Assembly: GCA_026936325.1 (NCBI GenBank)
Contig: JAPTHN010000003.1
Span: forward strand, 43,812,011 to 43,876,010
Origin: Platynereis dumerilii
Lineage: Eukaryota; Annelida; Polychaeta; Phyllodocida; Nereididae
Length of the DNA: 64,000 bases
Direction: 5' to 3'
This document shows, piece after piece, positions 37,081 to 50,289 of the stretch. Every line of letters starts with the position of its first letter. Within the stretch, counting starts at the first letter, position 1. The notes below the pieces were generated by a model that saw only the letters and a list, made by a program, of their open reading frames with translations, was not told the DNA's origin and made no database searches. The translations under genes and the position numbers were made by a program.

Positions 37081-37121
37081 GGTTGGGGAGGGGGGGGGGT
37101 TAAACTAACCCCCCCCCCCCG
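37081..37121. repeat. G-run / C-run hairpin
   Basis: A run of about ten G, then TTAAACTAA, then about ten C. Probably the start of a repeat; a second G-run lies at 37243-37259. Confidence 0.7.
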
Positions 37122-38049
37122 AATGAAGATTTTAATTAAAAAATATCTTGATTAATTAAGAACATTTTTATCTGTGTTAAACACCCATTTGACATTTTAC
37201 AAATTCACAAATGACATATATACATGTCTGATACTGTGATTTGGGGGAGGGGGGGGGGGATTAGGAAGCAGCAGTGGAAATAAATTTGGGGAAGGGCCTA
37301 CATATTTTCTGTGATGAAAACAAGAATTTTTTATTAAACACCAACACCAAAACTTATCAACAGTAGCCCTGGGATGTACTCAATGAAGATTCATACATAC
37401 GTGTATGTGTATCGATTTAAAACTCTTGATGAGTGGAACACAATTGTGTTCTCTGTGCCATAATAAACATTTGAGGTGTTAAAAATCTATGAAATTTTAT
37501 GCCACGCCTCAAAATTCTGCACCCATGACCCATGCTTGGTCTGTGGACCTCTGGGACAGTTGTCCAATACATATGACAATTGTACAGCTGTGCTTTTGCA
37601 GTGGATAATTAATTAAATCTCTGGTTTCCCAGTCCATAATTGAAGTGTTAAAGTTAATATGAAAATAATTCCATTTAGGCCTATTATTATTTTTTTGCTT
37701 TTAGGCCCAATTCAGACAATTAATAATATTCTTTTTGAAAGCTCGACAATCAATAATTCTGTCCCTTTGTATTAATGCAGCAATGACATTTTCTGGTCTC
37801 ACAAGAATCCTTTCGGTCTGACAAGAGGTGCCTGTTTGTCAGACTGAATGTCTGACAGATGCCTGATGATCTTCGCAAAGCCTTTGTATGTTTCGTAACA
37901 CCGGCGCAATCCATTGATTAGGTACAGAACTCGAATCATTTTGGCTAATCCCAGGCTGATTAAACAGTATTACGGACCTCGGAAAAACCCGGGCCTATCG
38001 CATTGTACAGGCCTACAAAATGTCTGAGATTCCCGGAAAGTTTATTTGT

Positions 38050-38110
38050 GCGCTACCAGGGCCGTAACTAGGATTTTGGGAGAGGGGGAGGAACAATGAG
38101 GCAGGGGGTC
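38050..38110. repeat. Probable repeat terminus GGGCCGTAACTAGGATTTTG
   Basis: GGGCCGTAACTAGGATTTT followed by G-rich sequence is a form often seen at transposon ends in animals. The other end was not found. Confidence 0.3.
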
Positions 38111-38339
38111 TGGGCGCCGCTATAGGCCACCAGAAGCCAACGGTATCCAGAGGGCTGGAGACTCTTTCTGTGCAATATGGAACTCTGATTTCAGCATGGA
38201 AGGCAAGGCTTTGAACTTTGAACTTTTATTTGTATCAAATTAATACATACACACATATATTAACAAGTCACAGTGGGGCCAATATTTTTGAGAACATGCC
38301 TTTATCATGGAATGGAATAAATTCGACTCATGACTAATT

Positions 38340-38815
38340 ATCTGATAATCCACATCATATTCTAAAAACCTCTAACTTATAAGTTTTTGTCTCTGTCTGC
38401 CATCGGCTACCCTGCCTCCTTCTCAACTCTTGCCTAGCCTATAAATTTTTGACATTTCCCTCTTTGCGTCTTCTCCCAGACATTCCTAGCTCTTTCCTAC
38501 CCTCTCCTGCCCTGTCTTATTTGGTTAATTTGGTCACATCACATGTACAATTATATATGTATTTTTTGGACATCTTGCATGGACCCCCCTTAGAGGATGG
38601 ACCCATGGCAGTTGCCACCCTGCCACATAGGCCAGTCTGCCCCTGGCCAGGGCCAACCCAACTATCCAGCTCTGGAGGTGCACATTCCATGTGCTTTTCT
38701 AGTTGTTTTTGTGTGGTGCTATGTAATTGTTACATGGTGCTATATTATCGTTACATGTATGTAGTTTGTATATGGACCGAGGTGTCTGGAATAAAGTTTA
38801 TAATAATAATAATAT
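38340..38815 (+). mobile_element. Possible retroposon 3' end with (AAT)n tail
   Basis: Ends GGTGTCTGGAATAAAGTTT followed by an AATAATAATAAT tail, a common LINE/SINE 3' UTR form. A 128-codon frame here (38449-38835) is low in complexity and runs through the tail, so I do not call it a gene. No reverse-transcriptase motif was seen. Confidence 0.35.
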
Positions 38816-39293
38816 ATCAATCTCTATATTTATAGTGCCACAACGTGAACACATAATTGAGATTTTTTCACAACATATAATTGTGACGATGTTGCCATAA
38901 CTTTGCATGATGCCTACGTCATATCTTGCCTTTGCTTTAAAATGTTGTGACAACATAATTTAGATTAGATTAGATTTATTTTCTTCAAAACCGATGCAAC
39001 ATACAACCAACTTTTTTGTAACAAAACAAGCGAGTAGCGGTTTTAATGGGGATACACCCAAGTATTTGCATTCCATTACCTAAAAGGTGGGTGCACCCCC
39101 AATTAATGTAAAAATGATATTCCAATGGTAAAATTTATACATGTATACATGTACATTATTATATTCAACCTATATCAAATTTTGATTTTTATAATACATA
39201 TCATCACTGGTTGTGACCATCTCTTAACTACACCTTAGCCGCGGTTGCTGCCCAGGTTCAAGTTTCTACTTTACAATTCTACATAATTTACAC

Positions 39294-39510
39294 TAGGGCT
39301 ACACGATAATAGGCTGAGATGCAATATGCGATAACTATGTCTCATATCGCGATGTAGTAAGAAGTTTTAATTTCAGGAGAAGAAATTCCCATTTTTGGGC
39401 AAAAATAAAGGAAAATTTTAAAATTTATTTATCACCCCTTTGTGCGATAACATTGTTGCCCTACTTGATATCGTTATAACGATAAATTTGCGATTAATCG
39501 TACTGCCCTA
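39294..39510. mobile_element. hAT MITE, second copy with perfect 8-bp duplication
   Basis: TIRs TAGGGCTACACGAT / ATCGTACTGCCCTA; flanked by ATTTACAC on both sides (39286-39293, 39511-39518). Contains the same GCGATAAC and TATCGCGAT words as the copy at 24657. Confidence 0.92.
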
Positions 39511-39883
39511 ATTTACACCTGGTCCAACATAGTGATGTTGAGACAACATTGTCACACCGTTGCTGCAAAAATATACATGTTCTGGTGAATTGTGGCTGAA
39601 ATAAAGTATTGAACAGAAATCGAAAACTGTATATTCACCAATAACAACAGAAAGGGAATATAAAACACATGTATCATACAATGGAAGTCAATTTGTGCCA
39701 AAAAGGTAGTTTATACAAAAAAAATCTGTCAAAAGCAGATTTTGCCAAATATAGATTTTGGAAAACTACATTTTGGAAAAAGCATATTATATTTCAACTA
39801 TCCATCCTGCATCTGCAGACACAGTAGTCTAGGTGGGAAGGCATGGTCGTATTTTGGCATTCGTGGGCCTACTTTTAACCTTA

Positions 39884-40207
39884 CACTCTTTAACGCAAAA
39901 GGTTCTTGATGGTATATATATACAGAATCCACTGCCAAGAAAAGGTTCAAATTTTTTAAGGGTTCAATTGAATTGAAAAGGTTCAATACTTGGTGGGAAG
40001 GCCGTATTATCGGACCCTATGCTCCCAACTTGAGAGGAAGGGGTTCCATTGTGGGAGTTCAGTGCAGCTGGATTATCTAAATGTTGTTTTGTTTGCTGTT
40101 GAAACCTTTTTAAAAATTGAGTGATGAACCTTTAATGTTTAAAATCTATGCCAGCTGATAGAACCCTTAAAGGACCCATATAAAACCTTTTTGTTAACTG
40201 ACTCTAT
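39884..40207. mobile_element. Uninterrupted MITE copy (empty site for the Tc1 palindrome)
   Basis: Starts TA-CACTCTTTAACGC and carries AAAAGGTTC words near both ends. At 40014-40025 it reads ACCCTATGCTCC, one TA where the 57420-59389 copy holds the Tc1 palindrome between two TAs. The right terminus is eroded. Confidence 0.85.
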
Positions 40208-40909
40208 TGGAATAATCCACTACCTGTCACTGAAGGCTATGTGGTTAATAAAGGAACAAAATAAGGGTGAATTTCCACATGCCAGGTTGCAAAAACACTG
40301 TCCCTTTTCTGGGACTGTTTTCATTCATATAATTTTTAGATGAACCAACTAGGTTTTTCATAGTGAGTCATCATGCATGCATCATCCATCAGTGAACCTT
40401 GATGGAATTTATCATTTTAATGAAAGATAATGTTTAGCACAGGCGTCAGTCACACAGATTCACACACAAAGGTCGTCTCTTATAAAATAGGTCTCACGCA
40501 CCCCTGCTCATAAACTTGCAAGGCTGATTCTGATTCAAGATCCACAAGATCTGCATAACACAGGGAGTACTACACCCTCGCTCATAAATACAGAATACTT
40601 GACAGCAATCTCCACACACTGTGTCCCAGAAGTTCGTTCCTCTCACTGCCTCTCACAACTTTGCCTATATTTTCTAAACTGAATGTCTCTGAAGTGTTAC
40701 ACCTGTTGGTGGATCATTGAACTTTTATCTACTAAAGTAAATATGGACGGGTTCAATTCGAACCATTCTGTGGACAAACCATGATCAATGAGGCTTTCTC
40801 AGTGCTTGTATGAATTTTATATATCGTAACGAACAGTTATGAATTGCTATCGTGATAAATACACTCACGGGTGTTCGCAAAAATTAGCATTTTGGTGTAA
40901 AAGTCATAT

Positions 40910-41483
40910 CGGGGCTCATTGGGACAGTGAATTCGGGGCACATTGGGACGCACTTAATATGGCAGAATTTAAGTGTCCAAGGCAACTGAATGACCTGGGA
41001 CAGCACACAACAGGTATTCAGGCCACAGTGAATAGAGGTATAGTGGATTACCATGCTCTGTGAACAAACTTGTCGCAAAGCACTGTGTGTTACTTACATA
41101 GATGTCCGCACCCAGGACAGTTTATGTTAAATGTTTAAAAGTGTTTAAAGTTATTAACTATTGGCACTACAAGGTGTTAATGCACTGTATATTGTCTTAC
41201 GCACTACTTATATGTGATTTCTATTGCACATGGAGTGTTAAAATGATTTTTTAATTGATGTCCCAATGTGCCCCGGCTGTGCCACCCGGGGCACATTGGG
41301 ACAGTCATTTTTACGACTCTTTGGCTGCAAAAGGGTAGGTGCAGTCTAGTTTATTATACCTTGCATTTGAGCTCAATAGTATTGGTGATATTCATGCAAA
41401 CGTCTGAGTTCTTCAGTGCTTTCAGCATTGAGCAAAATTAGTAGACGTTAAAAGCGTCCCAATGTGCCCCCGTTCCCCCTACC
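40910..41483. mobile_element. Element with GGGGCACATTGGGACA words
   Basis: GGGGCTCATTGGGACAG (40911), GGGGCACATTGGGACGC (40935), TGTCCCAATGTGCCCCGG and GGGGCACATTGGGACAG (41261-41306), and GCGTCCCAATGTGCCCCCGT (41454). The right end is the inverse of TAGGGGGAACGGGGGCAC. Confidence 0.7.
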
Positions 41484-42488
41484 TTCAAATGCTGCTACAG
41501 AACTGAAAAGAATGGCAGTCCAAAATAATTGTTGGATTCTTTCAAGACTGTTGGAACATATGTCTAAGGATATAGTGGATCTCCCTCAATTTGAATTCTT
41601 AATTTGTGTACCCGAATAGTAATATAATTTCCAATTTTATTGATTTTCACAATTTTTCAGAGAGAAACGAGTTCATATATAGCTGTGAAGCTCAATATTT
41701 TCAATGGAAACGGATAAAATGTATGGAGATGTTTTAAGAAGAGTCCCTTTTATCATTTTCTGACAGTGAAATACCAAAAACCCCGTTTTTCTTAGCTAGC
41801 AGCCATAAATTAAATGGAGCAATCGACGCAGATTGGTGCTAAAGCACCACATGACCCATGTGAGATATGGCCTCAGTTATTCACATACAATGGCGAAGAG
41901 CACAAATAAGGGTATAGAACTCATTAATAACTACATTTAAGATGCAAAAATGGTTTCGCAATAAAGAAAAATTAATAAACCTGGATGAAATCCCAAATGA
42001 AACATGACATGTCACATGGCGGAATGGCTCGGGTCAAAATGTGTCGCTCAAGCTTATTGTAAATTTGCTAAACAAATAATTTCTAAAGAAGATGTTTGAA
42101 TACTCTGTGGGATGACAAAGATCCTGGTAAGTCATCTGACTTGATTTCAAATCAAAATATTTGATCGTTTTTAAATGGGAGGCCTTTTTGTAACCCCATC
42201 CTGACTTTCACAAAACAACTTAATTTGGAGTCTCATAAAGAAGGCTCGACTTCAATCAGTAAAAATTTCAAAACTATGATGAATACAAAGAAAAAACATG
42301 ATATAATCGTGTAAGGTATAACAAATAAATCCTGGATATGAAAAAATATGGTTCTTTTGCCATTATTTGAGAGAACAACGAGCCAAGTATGAGAGAACGA
42401 ACTTTTGGGACACAGTGTAGAAGTGGATCATTTTGGTAACTTCTGCTGAAGCACATCACGGTCTGATCGGATCATAACTACTTCTAAT
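41484..42488. other. No feature recognised
   Basis: A+T-rich sequence without coding signal. Confidence 0.4.
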
Positions 42489-42621
42489 GGGGATTTTTCC
42501 CGAAAGGAATAAACATTTTAGGGAAGGTCCCTTGGGAGGTATAGTAGGCTAAGGATTCCCTTAACTAAGTACTTCTTAAGGGACCCTCCCTAAAATGTTT
42601 AGTCCTTTCGGGAAAAATCCC
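42489..42621. repeat. 133-bp hairpin MITE-like element
   Basis: GGGATTTTTCCCGAAAGGA, then AAACATTTTAGGGA, faces TCCCTAAAATGTTTAGTCC, then TTTCGGGAAAAATCCC. No clear target duplication. Confidence 0.75.
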
Positions 42622-42837
42622 TACTGACCCACGGCCTGCCATACATCCTCAATGACTTTTGTTTAAATTTGTATTTGGATAACTTCTTGGTCCTCTGCTG
42701 TGGGGAAAATCGTTGTGAGCCTTTCGTTGATTAATGCTCAGGCAGCCACAGAGCATCGCCCATAGGCAGAGGATATAGATTGTATTGGAACATTGCCCAA
42801 GGTTCCCATGCCATAGCACCCTCCAGTGTTGGAGCTT

Positions 42838-43070
42838 GCAATACGATGATGATTGATGAAGACTGTGACTTGGTGAGTCTAGCACATGACCTATTAATTA
42901 AGGAATGCCCAGGGTTTCCAGTTGCCCCAGCATAGAACACTGGATAACAACCCGCCTCCATTTAATGCCCCGTGGGCTCAGACTAAATTGAGTTCCGGGA
43001 TTGGATTCGAACCCAGGCCTAAGAGCCAGTGGTTGCACTAACAAGCACTCTTAACCATTAGGCCATGGTC
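42838..43070 (-). repeat. tRNA-derived SINE with recognisable A and B boxes
   Basis: On the - strand the head reads TGGCCTAATGG (A box) and GGGTTCGAATCC (B box) inside a tRNA-like module with a long variable part, followed by the same body as at 23212-23495. It lacks a complete cloverleaf, so it is a SINE, not a functional tRNA gene. Confidence 0.85.
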
Positions 43071-43328
43071 ATACTAAATATAATTACCCACAACCATTAG
43101 CTTCTCCAGAGATAGGTATGCACTGTTGACAGTTATTTTTTGAAAACGTTTCCTTCATAGTTTATAATTTGCAAGGGAGAACCAATTATTCATTTTTAGA
43201 ATGTCAAGAGTCAGTGTATATATAGCTATTTCAAAGCTGTTTTACTTCGGAAAAAAAATCAAAGCAAAAATAAAACTAATTTTCTTTAACAGTTCACAAC
43301 ATTCACCACTTAAATTTTTGGAAATAAT

Positions 43329-43351
43329 TATATATATATATATATATATAA
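43329..43351. repeat. (TA)n microsatellite
   Basis: About eleven TA repeats. Confidence 0.9.
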
Positions 43352-43721
43352 TACATTTATGACACACCCATATAATTTATTTATGCCAGTCAGACTGTGA
43401 CAAAAATTAACAAGTATATCATAATACATGATATTTGACACTGGACTTTTTGTCAGTTTACATGAGCAGCTACTGACGTACCAAGATAAATTTATGAAAG
43501 AAATTCTTCATTACAAACAAGTTGTACATCATCTTTAGAACATCATTTTACGTTCGTTTTGGGACCTTAAAAGTTATCTTATTGTCATATTTTCTATCTT
43601 CAGCACTCATTTAGTTTTCCAGTGACTTACAGAACACTTGACAGCACTAACTTTCGGAAATTTAAGTTTTGAAGAGCTGAACACTGCCAATACACATCCC
43701 AGACTCAACCAACAATCAGAC

Positions 43722-43769
43722 TTCAACCATCAGACTTCAACCATCAGACTTCAACCATCAGACTTCAAG
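43722..43769. repeat. 14-bp tandem repeat CAGACTTCAACCAT
   Basis: Just over three copies, shortly before the large minisatellite. Confidence 0.85.
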
Positions 43770-43974
43770 CCTATCAGCTGATCAACCGAGCAGACAGCAT
43801 AGCCACAATTACAATTATTTTCACATAAATCTGCTATATTTCTGTTTTGCTATCTTTATAAGAAAACATTTACTTAGTTGAAAAATTTTAGAAAATTATT
43901 AAGAAAAATCCAAATTTACACTTATATGTACTTACACTATTGAAACAACTTGTATTATTACTTTGTTATTGTTC

Positions 43975-45290
43975 GGTCATTCACAAACTGATTGATCCTC
44001 GACTCTTAACTAACCCTTTCGGTCCGTCACAAATTGATTGATCCTCGATTCTACCTAACTGTTTTGGTCAGTCACAAATTGATTGATCCTCGACTCTTAA
44101 CTAACCCTTTCGGTCAGTCATAAATTGATTGATCCTCGATTCTAACCATCTGCTTTGGTCATTCACAAATTGATTGATCCTCAACTCTTAACTAACCCTC
44201 TCGGTCAGTCACAAATTGATTGATCCTCGATTCTAACTAACTGCTTTGGTCATTCACAAATTGATTGATCCTCGACTCTTAACTAACCCTTTTCGATCAG
44301 TCACAAATTGATTGATCTTCAATTCTAACTAACTGCTTTGGTCATTCACAAATTGATTGATCCTTAACTCTTAACTGACCCTCTCGGTCAGTCAAAAATT
44401 GATTGATCTTCAATTCTAACTAACTGCTTTGGTCAGTCACAAATTGATTGATCCTTAACTCTTAACTGACCCTCTCGGTCAGTCAAAAATTGATTGATCT
44501 TCAATTCTAACTAACTGCTTTGGTCAGTCACAAATTGATTGATCCTCGACTCTTAACTAACCCTTTCGGTCAGTCACAAATTGATTGATCTTCGATTCTA
44601 ACTAACTGCTTTGGTCAGTCACAAATTGATTGATCCTCGACTCTTAACAAACCCTTTCGTTCAGTCACAAATTGATTGATCCTCGATTCTAACTAACTGC
44701 TTTGGTCAGTCACAAATTGATTGATCCTCGACTCTTAACTAAACCTTTTTGGTCAGTCACAAATTGATTGATCTTTGATTCTAACTAACTGCTTTGGTCA
44801 GCCACAAATTGACCGATCCTCGACTCTTACTTACCCTTTCGGTCAGTCACAAATTGATTGATCCTTTATTCTAACTAACTGCTTTGGTCAGTCACAAATT
44901 GATTGATCCTGAACTCTTAACAAACCCTTTTGGTTAGTTACAAATTGATTGATCCTTGATTCTAACTAACTGCTTTGGTCAGTCACAAATCGATTGATCC
45001 TCGATTCTAACTATCTGCTTTGCTCAGTCACAAATTGATTGATCCTCGTTTCTTACTTTCTGCTTTGGTCAGTCACAAATTGATTTATCCTCGATTCTAA
45101 CTAACTGCTTTGGTCACAAATTGACTGCTCCCTGATTCTGAATAACTCTTTGGATCAGTCACAAATAGTCTGATCCTCATTTCTAAAGAACTGCTTCAGT
45201 CAGACAAATATTGATCATTCCTTGATTCTAACTAACCCCTTCGGTCAGTCAAAAATTGCCAGACCTTCGATTCCGGCCAGTCACAAATTT
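43975..45290. repeat. Dimeric 45/46-bp minisatellite
   Basis: The unit CACAAATTGATTGATCCTCG is followed in turn by two spacers, ACTCTTAACTAACCCTTTCG and ATTCTAACTAACTGCTTTGG, so the true period is about 91 bp. Roughly 29 monomers; both edges decay, especially after 45110. No coding frame persists. Confidence 0.93.
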
Positions 45291-45734
45291 TCGGGCTCAT
45301 CATAAACTTCTTACATAAAGTGACAGCAACAATGCACATATATAGAAAGCTTTACTCTGAGGTTTTGCAGACTGGTCTAAGTAAACATGTCAATGGGCAA
45401 CAATCAACAACAGCCTCAACTCTACAAAAGGCGAAATGTATAAGTAATAACAAAATAGATAACAAAAGGGTTGGAAAGTTTAAGGTTCCCTCTAAGAGCA
45501 CTTTCCCTCTAAGAGCACTTTTCGTGAAATCTGCCCTAAGCAGATAGTATACGTTCTGCTAGGGATCGGATATTGATATGACATCTGCATACAAGAATTG
45601 CAATGACTACTTATCCTTCAGTGAGGCTGGAGACAGCTGACCCAATCTAACAGCAAATCAATATTTGTTATTCTAATTAGCCCTAATAGTGTCGTCAGCC
45701 TTTGCAACTAATCTATGCATCGATTTCAATTTTT

Positions 45735-45848
45735 CATCTATATGTAGTAATAATCAAAACTATCATGTTCTTTTTGGGTAGTCATTTGTCTGTACATCAG
45801 AAAAACAAATAAATATGACATAATTATGATGCATGATATTTAGAGGCA
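45735..45848 (+). repeat. Direct repeat pair, left member
   Basis: Contains CATTTGTCTGTACATCAGAA and ATGATGCATGATATTTAGAG, repeated at 46857-46973 in the same orientation about 1.1 kb away. Confidence 0.85.
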
Positions 45849-46856
45849 TTCAGAAAGGAAAAAAAGTAAGAAGAATGTTTTAAAAGTGAGTGAGTGAGTG
45901 ATGTTTTATTTAACGACCCAGCAACCTTCTTGTTCTTGGGTTATGAAGGTCAACAATTCTTTTTTTAAAGATCTTTTCTGATACATGTGTTACACATGTA
46001 TAGAGCAGACAAGAACTCTGCAGGAAGCAATTCGTAACAGTTATGTTTACGACTATACAATTACAGTGTACTACACAATACCTGATTAAATGTTATAATA
46101 TATTATAGTGACTATTGGAGCTTTTTTCGGCCTACGGTTAAAGAAATAAAAAAAAGGCCTCTATCATGCACTATCATTTTTTGCTGTAGCAGTAGCAGCC
46201 AAAAGGGTATATATTTTTACATTCTGTCTGCAAAATGGCCATTAAACACCCGTAGAATGTGGCAGAAGGTGCCAAAGCAATAAATTGCAACATTTCAACG
46301 TTTATTTGATGAAAATCCAACTATAGAATCTGGCAAATTAGCTGGGTCTTTTATTTATCACCAGTCTTGCAATTTATCACAATCAGTTTTCTTTTGAAGT
46401 TCTATGACAAGTCGATAACAGCCAACTGCTATTGTGTGGCATCTTGCAGCAGTCAAAGTTCAATTTTAAATGGCCAGCGGAGCTCTTTGCTCTCCAAGCA
46501 CCAGTTCTAATTGTAAATCTGAGGAAACCGTATACATTTATTTTTTGTGGCAAGAGCTCCACTGCCCTTCAAAAGTATCAGGATGAGGCAGACACCATGT
46601 AGCCCTAGAATTGGATGGATTCTTGGGGCTTTATGTCCTGCATTTGTGCAATTTATAATAGACCTTAGAAGTGGAGATGAGAGATGAGTTTTGCTCACAT
46701 CAATGCGGATGTGATTGCTAGAGACCTACAATAAATACATAATGTGAGGCATCAGTTTTACAAAAAATAGTATTTCTTTGTATTCATTTATGAATCCGCC
46801 ACAAACGAAATGGTTATTGACGACTTAAGGGCGGCTGGAGAATATTCTTCTTATTT

Positions 46857-46973
46857 TCATCTATATGAGGTCGTAATCAAACAATCATGAATCATGTTCT
46901 TTTTGAGCAGTCATTTGTCTGTACATCAGAAAAACAAATCGATATGACATATGATGCATGATATTTAGAGGTA
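46857..46973 (+). repeat. Direct repeat pair, right member
   Basis: Same sequence as 45735-45848 with small differences; the two bound about 1 kb of unrelated DNA. Confidence 0.85.
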
Positions 46974-47804
46974 TGGTGGGAAACTGAGCATGTTATTATT
47001 TTGTAAGAAACCTTCAATTGAGAGCGATCAACAAGCTTTTTGGCTGTTTTTGCATAGTTTTCATTACAGTTTCCTAACTTTTCACGGATTTCGGAAAATA
47101 TTTATTTGAGAACATCAAACAAACCTTCATTGATGCACTTAAGTTATAAAGGGTTTTTTTTGTTTTGTTTTTAGCTCCAATTTTGAAGTTATGTTGCCAC
47201 CATCAAACTGACATGTGTTTTCCTGTTTTTCTATATTCCATACTTATGAGCAAGAGTGTACTTCAGATTTTTTTTATGAAAATGAAAAAAGCATTCTTTT
47301 TTAACTTTAATTTTTTGTTATATTTTCCTTCATTTACTCCTTATGCTGACCTCTGTGGACCAGCCTTTATAATCTCTTTTTGAGTATTCCTGTTTTGATT
47401 TATTTTGCGATATGAATAATTATCTGTAGTTTATTTTGGTTAATAAATATTTTACAATCAGCCAACATATAGAATATCGTAGTGTTGTTGTACCCTTGAA
47501 TGTTAATTAAGCATGGATGAATTGAGACATCAGGTGTTGATGTAAAATTAAAAGCTTAGCGGCTTCGCTCAAAATCACAGCAGGCTGAGCTTAGGTTATT
47601 CAATAAGTTTGAAAAGATAAGCTTGGTGATGACACAATTTTTTTCTGTTAATTCAATAAAATCAAAAGTGATGTTGAACTAGCGTACACTACACAAACAA
47701 CATACTGCTCCAATGGGCTACTGTAGACTTGCACCCAGCACCTATGGGACAAACAACTCATGGATCAAGCGACTGTGTCCAGATTTATATGCTTAGCAGA
47801 GGGT

Positions 47805-47850
47805 GGGGTCAGTTGAAACACCACATGGGGTTAGTTGAATCATTGAGAAT
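47805..47850 (+). repeat. Fragment with GGGGTTAGTTGAA words
   Basis: GGTGGGGTCAGTTGAAACAC and ATGGGGTTAGTTGAATCATT. It resembles the inner end of the 53281 and 62913 elements. Confidence 0.55.
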
Positions 47851-48039
47851 AAACTAGCAAAAATCATATTTGGGTCAAAATTTGAAAACGGTGAAATTTC
47901 ACTCAGGAAAAAAGTTGATTTGAAATCAGGTTTAAAGGAGATCCTTTTGATTTATTTTGATAGGTAAAACAATCGCCTTTCATTGTACTTTGATGTGCAA
48001 GGGTCAGGAAACACAGTTTTATGTGCAGTGGAGGTAAAT

Positions 48040-49140
48040 ACCGGGGTAATGCTTTTAGGCGTCATTAACATCACGCTGTAAAAACCCCCAATATTTCTCA
48101 GAATACACTTGTTCGAATCACCTTGACTAATGCAGAGGGAGCATGAGGTACAGATAGAACAATCATATAGAAAAAAGAGTACTGCTATCTGCCTGACAGC
48201 AACCACGATGAAAATGAATGGCAAATAATTACATTTTTCATTTATTCTACCCTTCCCTTAAGTTTTTCTTTCACACTACTTGATTTCAGTACACCAAACT
48301 CTGTTTAGTAACTAAAGTGTACATATGCCAAATGATTCCTGCGAAAAAAGATCCTATGCAACACTCTTGAAACCTAAAATCAAGCAATAAGCACCCAAAA
48401 ATTAGCTATTTTTGATCAGTGAATCTGTGACGTTAATGACAAAATATGATGCTCATGAAACTAATGGCCGGTTAAATTACTCCAGAGCCTCTTACTAGTG
48501 CATGCAGTTTTATATCTATAGGTAAGTAAAATATCATAAGTGCAAAAATTATTGGAAAATGTAAGAAATTGTATTGTTTCTGTATGTATGCTGCACCCAG
48601 GAAACTTACTGAAGTGGTATACTGCTGCAAAACTGCAAATAAATCAGGACTTTCAAAATGCTTGTGACATCTTGTTTGCCAATGACTAGAGTCACTTCCA
48701 TTGGGATTTTAGAATGATAACATCAAAACTGCCATTAGTACGACACCTATTTGACTAAAACCATGTTCGTTAATGACATGTGACGTCAATACAAATATTT
48801 CCTTGAACCAGTGAATACATTATATGATGTCAATCTTGGCTTACATTAAGACTTGTGTACACCAAAGCGAAGTTCCGCGGTGATTTTTGTCCCGATATAC
48901 ATTGCCAAAATTAACAAGGAGGGCGTTTGTTAATGACAAATCTAGGTAGGACAACTGACATATAGCTATAAATAGTGTAATTATCTATATTCCGTGCAGT
49001 TTATGGACTTGCAGATGATTCCGTCAGCTTGCAGGGTTCCCAAAGGTCATCAAAATTAAAGTCATATAAAAAAATGTTTGTCGGTTGATTTTTAATGAGA
49101 AAAATCACTGGGTGTGACGTTAATGACATGAAATTGGAGA
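48040..49140. repeat. Region with GTGACGTTAATGACA words
   Basis: GTGACGTTAATGACAAAA (48427), TTCGTTAATGACATGTGACG (48767), TTTGTTAATGACAAAT (48926), GTGACGTTAATGACATGAA (49116) and an inverted GCGTCATTAACATCACGC (48058). No boundaries found. Confidence 0.5.
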
Positions 49141-49562
49141 CAAAGACACAAGGGTCCCCTGTGGTTGGGTAACAATATTAGGCAAGTCTTTGGTTTTAGA
49201 ATTTGAAAGGGTGTTGGTCAAGGTTCAATTTGAGGTGCAAATGAGGTGGATTAAGGTAACATGGAAAATTATTTGAGCTGATTTGTCAATGAAAATGCTA
49301 GTGGAGACAGGCCATTTTTAGGGGGGTAGGGCACTTTCATTCAATTTTTGGAAAGGATAAAAGTTATCTGCCACACATTTCCTGTGCCAAATTTTTTGAT
49401 GATATGTTGCTCTAAAATAAACGACCATTATGAACCTTCCAAACACATTCATGTCCGTGTGAATTGCTCTAAGACATTTTTAGACAAGAATGTCAGCTTT
49501 ACCAAATTTTGACCCATTTACTGAAAAAAATCTGTTCAATAAACATTTATAATACAACAACT

Positions 49563-50289
49563 TATGAGTTATCTGGCGGCTGTTAATTAGTGCCCAGCAG
49601 TAACTCAATTAGATATGTATGATGATACATATCTGCTTCCTAAAGTTCCATTTCAAAAGGTTTAAATCAAGACAGACAAGATGGTTGATGTTGACAGCTT
49701 CAAGACCAGACATAAACTAAAGCTTTATTTCCAAGATGGCTGACTGTTCCAGTCAGTGACCTCATTTACATACATATTAATTACATACAGGCATGGTCAT
49801 TGAGCCATGATGATTCTCATTGAGGGTCTGTTCCCTGACCCTTTCAACAACCCCAACAATACAAACTATGAGACAAAGACACAATGTGGGTCTCTTCCAC
49901 ATTTAGGTGGCACAAGTTTACCTTTAATTGCCCAAAGCCAATTGAGAGCCCAATTCTCTGGTGTCATTGCTTGACCAACTCAAAGCACCCTGATGGGAGG
50001 TCCAAAGTTATCATACCAATAGGGCAATTAGGGCTTCTCACAGGTGTGCAGGCAAGGGGGTTCAGACAATGACTAGCATGAGACAATTGGGGTGTTTGAC
50101 TTCTAAAAAGCACAATGGCTATTGTTGAGTTAGACTTCTGAGTTTTAGATAGTTACCCCAGTGCCACCTACCAGTGAGATGAGATCCATAATAGATAGTT
50201 AATATGACACAGCCTTAATGAGTGTTAGTTACTGTTAACCAAGATTAGTTATGATTCAATAAACAATGATCAATAACCTGGATCTTACA
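49563..50289. repeat. Left LTR
   Basis: Starts TATGAGTTATCTGGCGG and ends GGATCTTACA; contains CAATAAACAATG near its right end, which could be a polyadenylation signal. The 62-codon frame in it is repeated exactly in the other LTR, as expected of a repeat and not of a gene. Confidence 0.9.

Larger units (their letters stand above)
35834..38050. other. Downstream of the GT49 gene; possible 3' UTR and an unassigned CRE/CCAAT-bearing patch
   Basis: At 36276 and 36346 GATTGGT (inverse CCAAT) occurs, with TGACGTCA at 36507 and AATATGGCGGATTTGGTGAC at 36542. A 66-codon frame (36525-36725) starts there, but its protein shows no family motif and no splice continuation was followed. It could be a promoter, an exon or a repeat; I make no call. 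Confidence 0.3.
45291..47804. other. Non-coding apart from the direct repeat pair
   Basis: Holds the 45735/46857 repeats, a GTGAGTGAGTGAGTGA run at 45885-45900 followed by TTTTATTTAACGACCCAGCA, a possible SINE tail. No gene seen. Confidence 0.4.

Noticed and set aside
38449-38835. 128-codon frame
   Set aside because: Low-complexity composition, ends in an AAT tail, no recognisable domain; more likely retroposon 3' sequence.
42950-43075. Functional tRNA gene on the - strand
   Set aside because: Good A and B boxes, but no complete cloverleaf and it continues into a SINE body shared with other copies.
43975-45290. CRISPR-like array
   Set aside because: Spacing is regular, but the 'spacers' are themselves only two alternating sequences and the genome is eukaryotic; it is a dimeric minisatellite.
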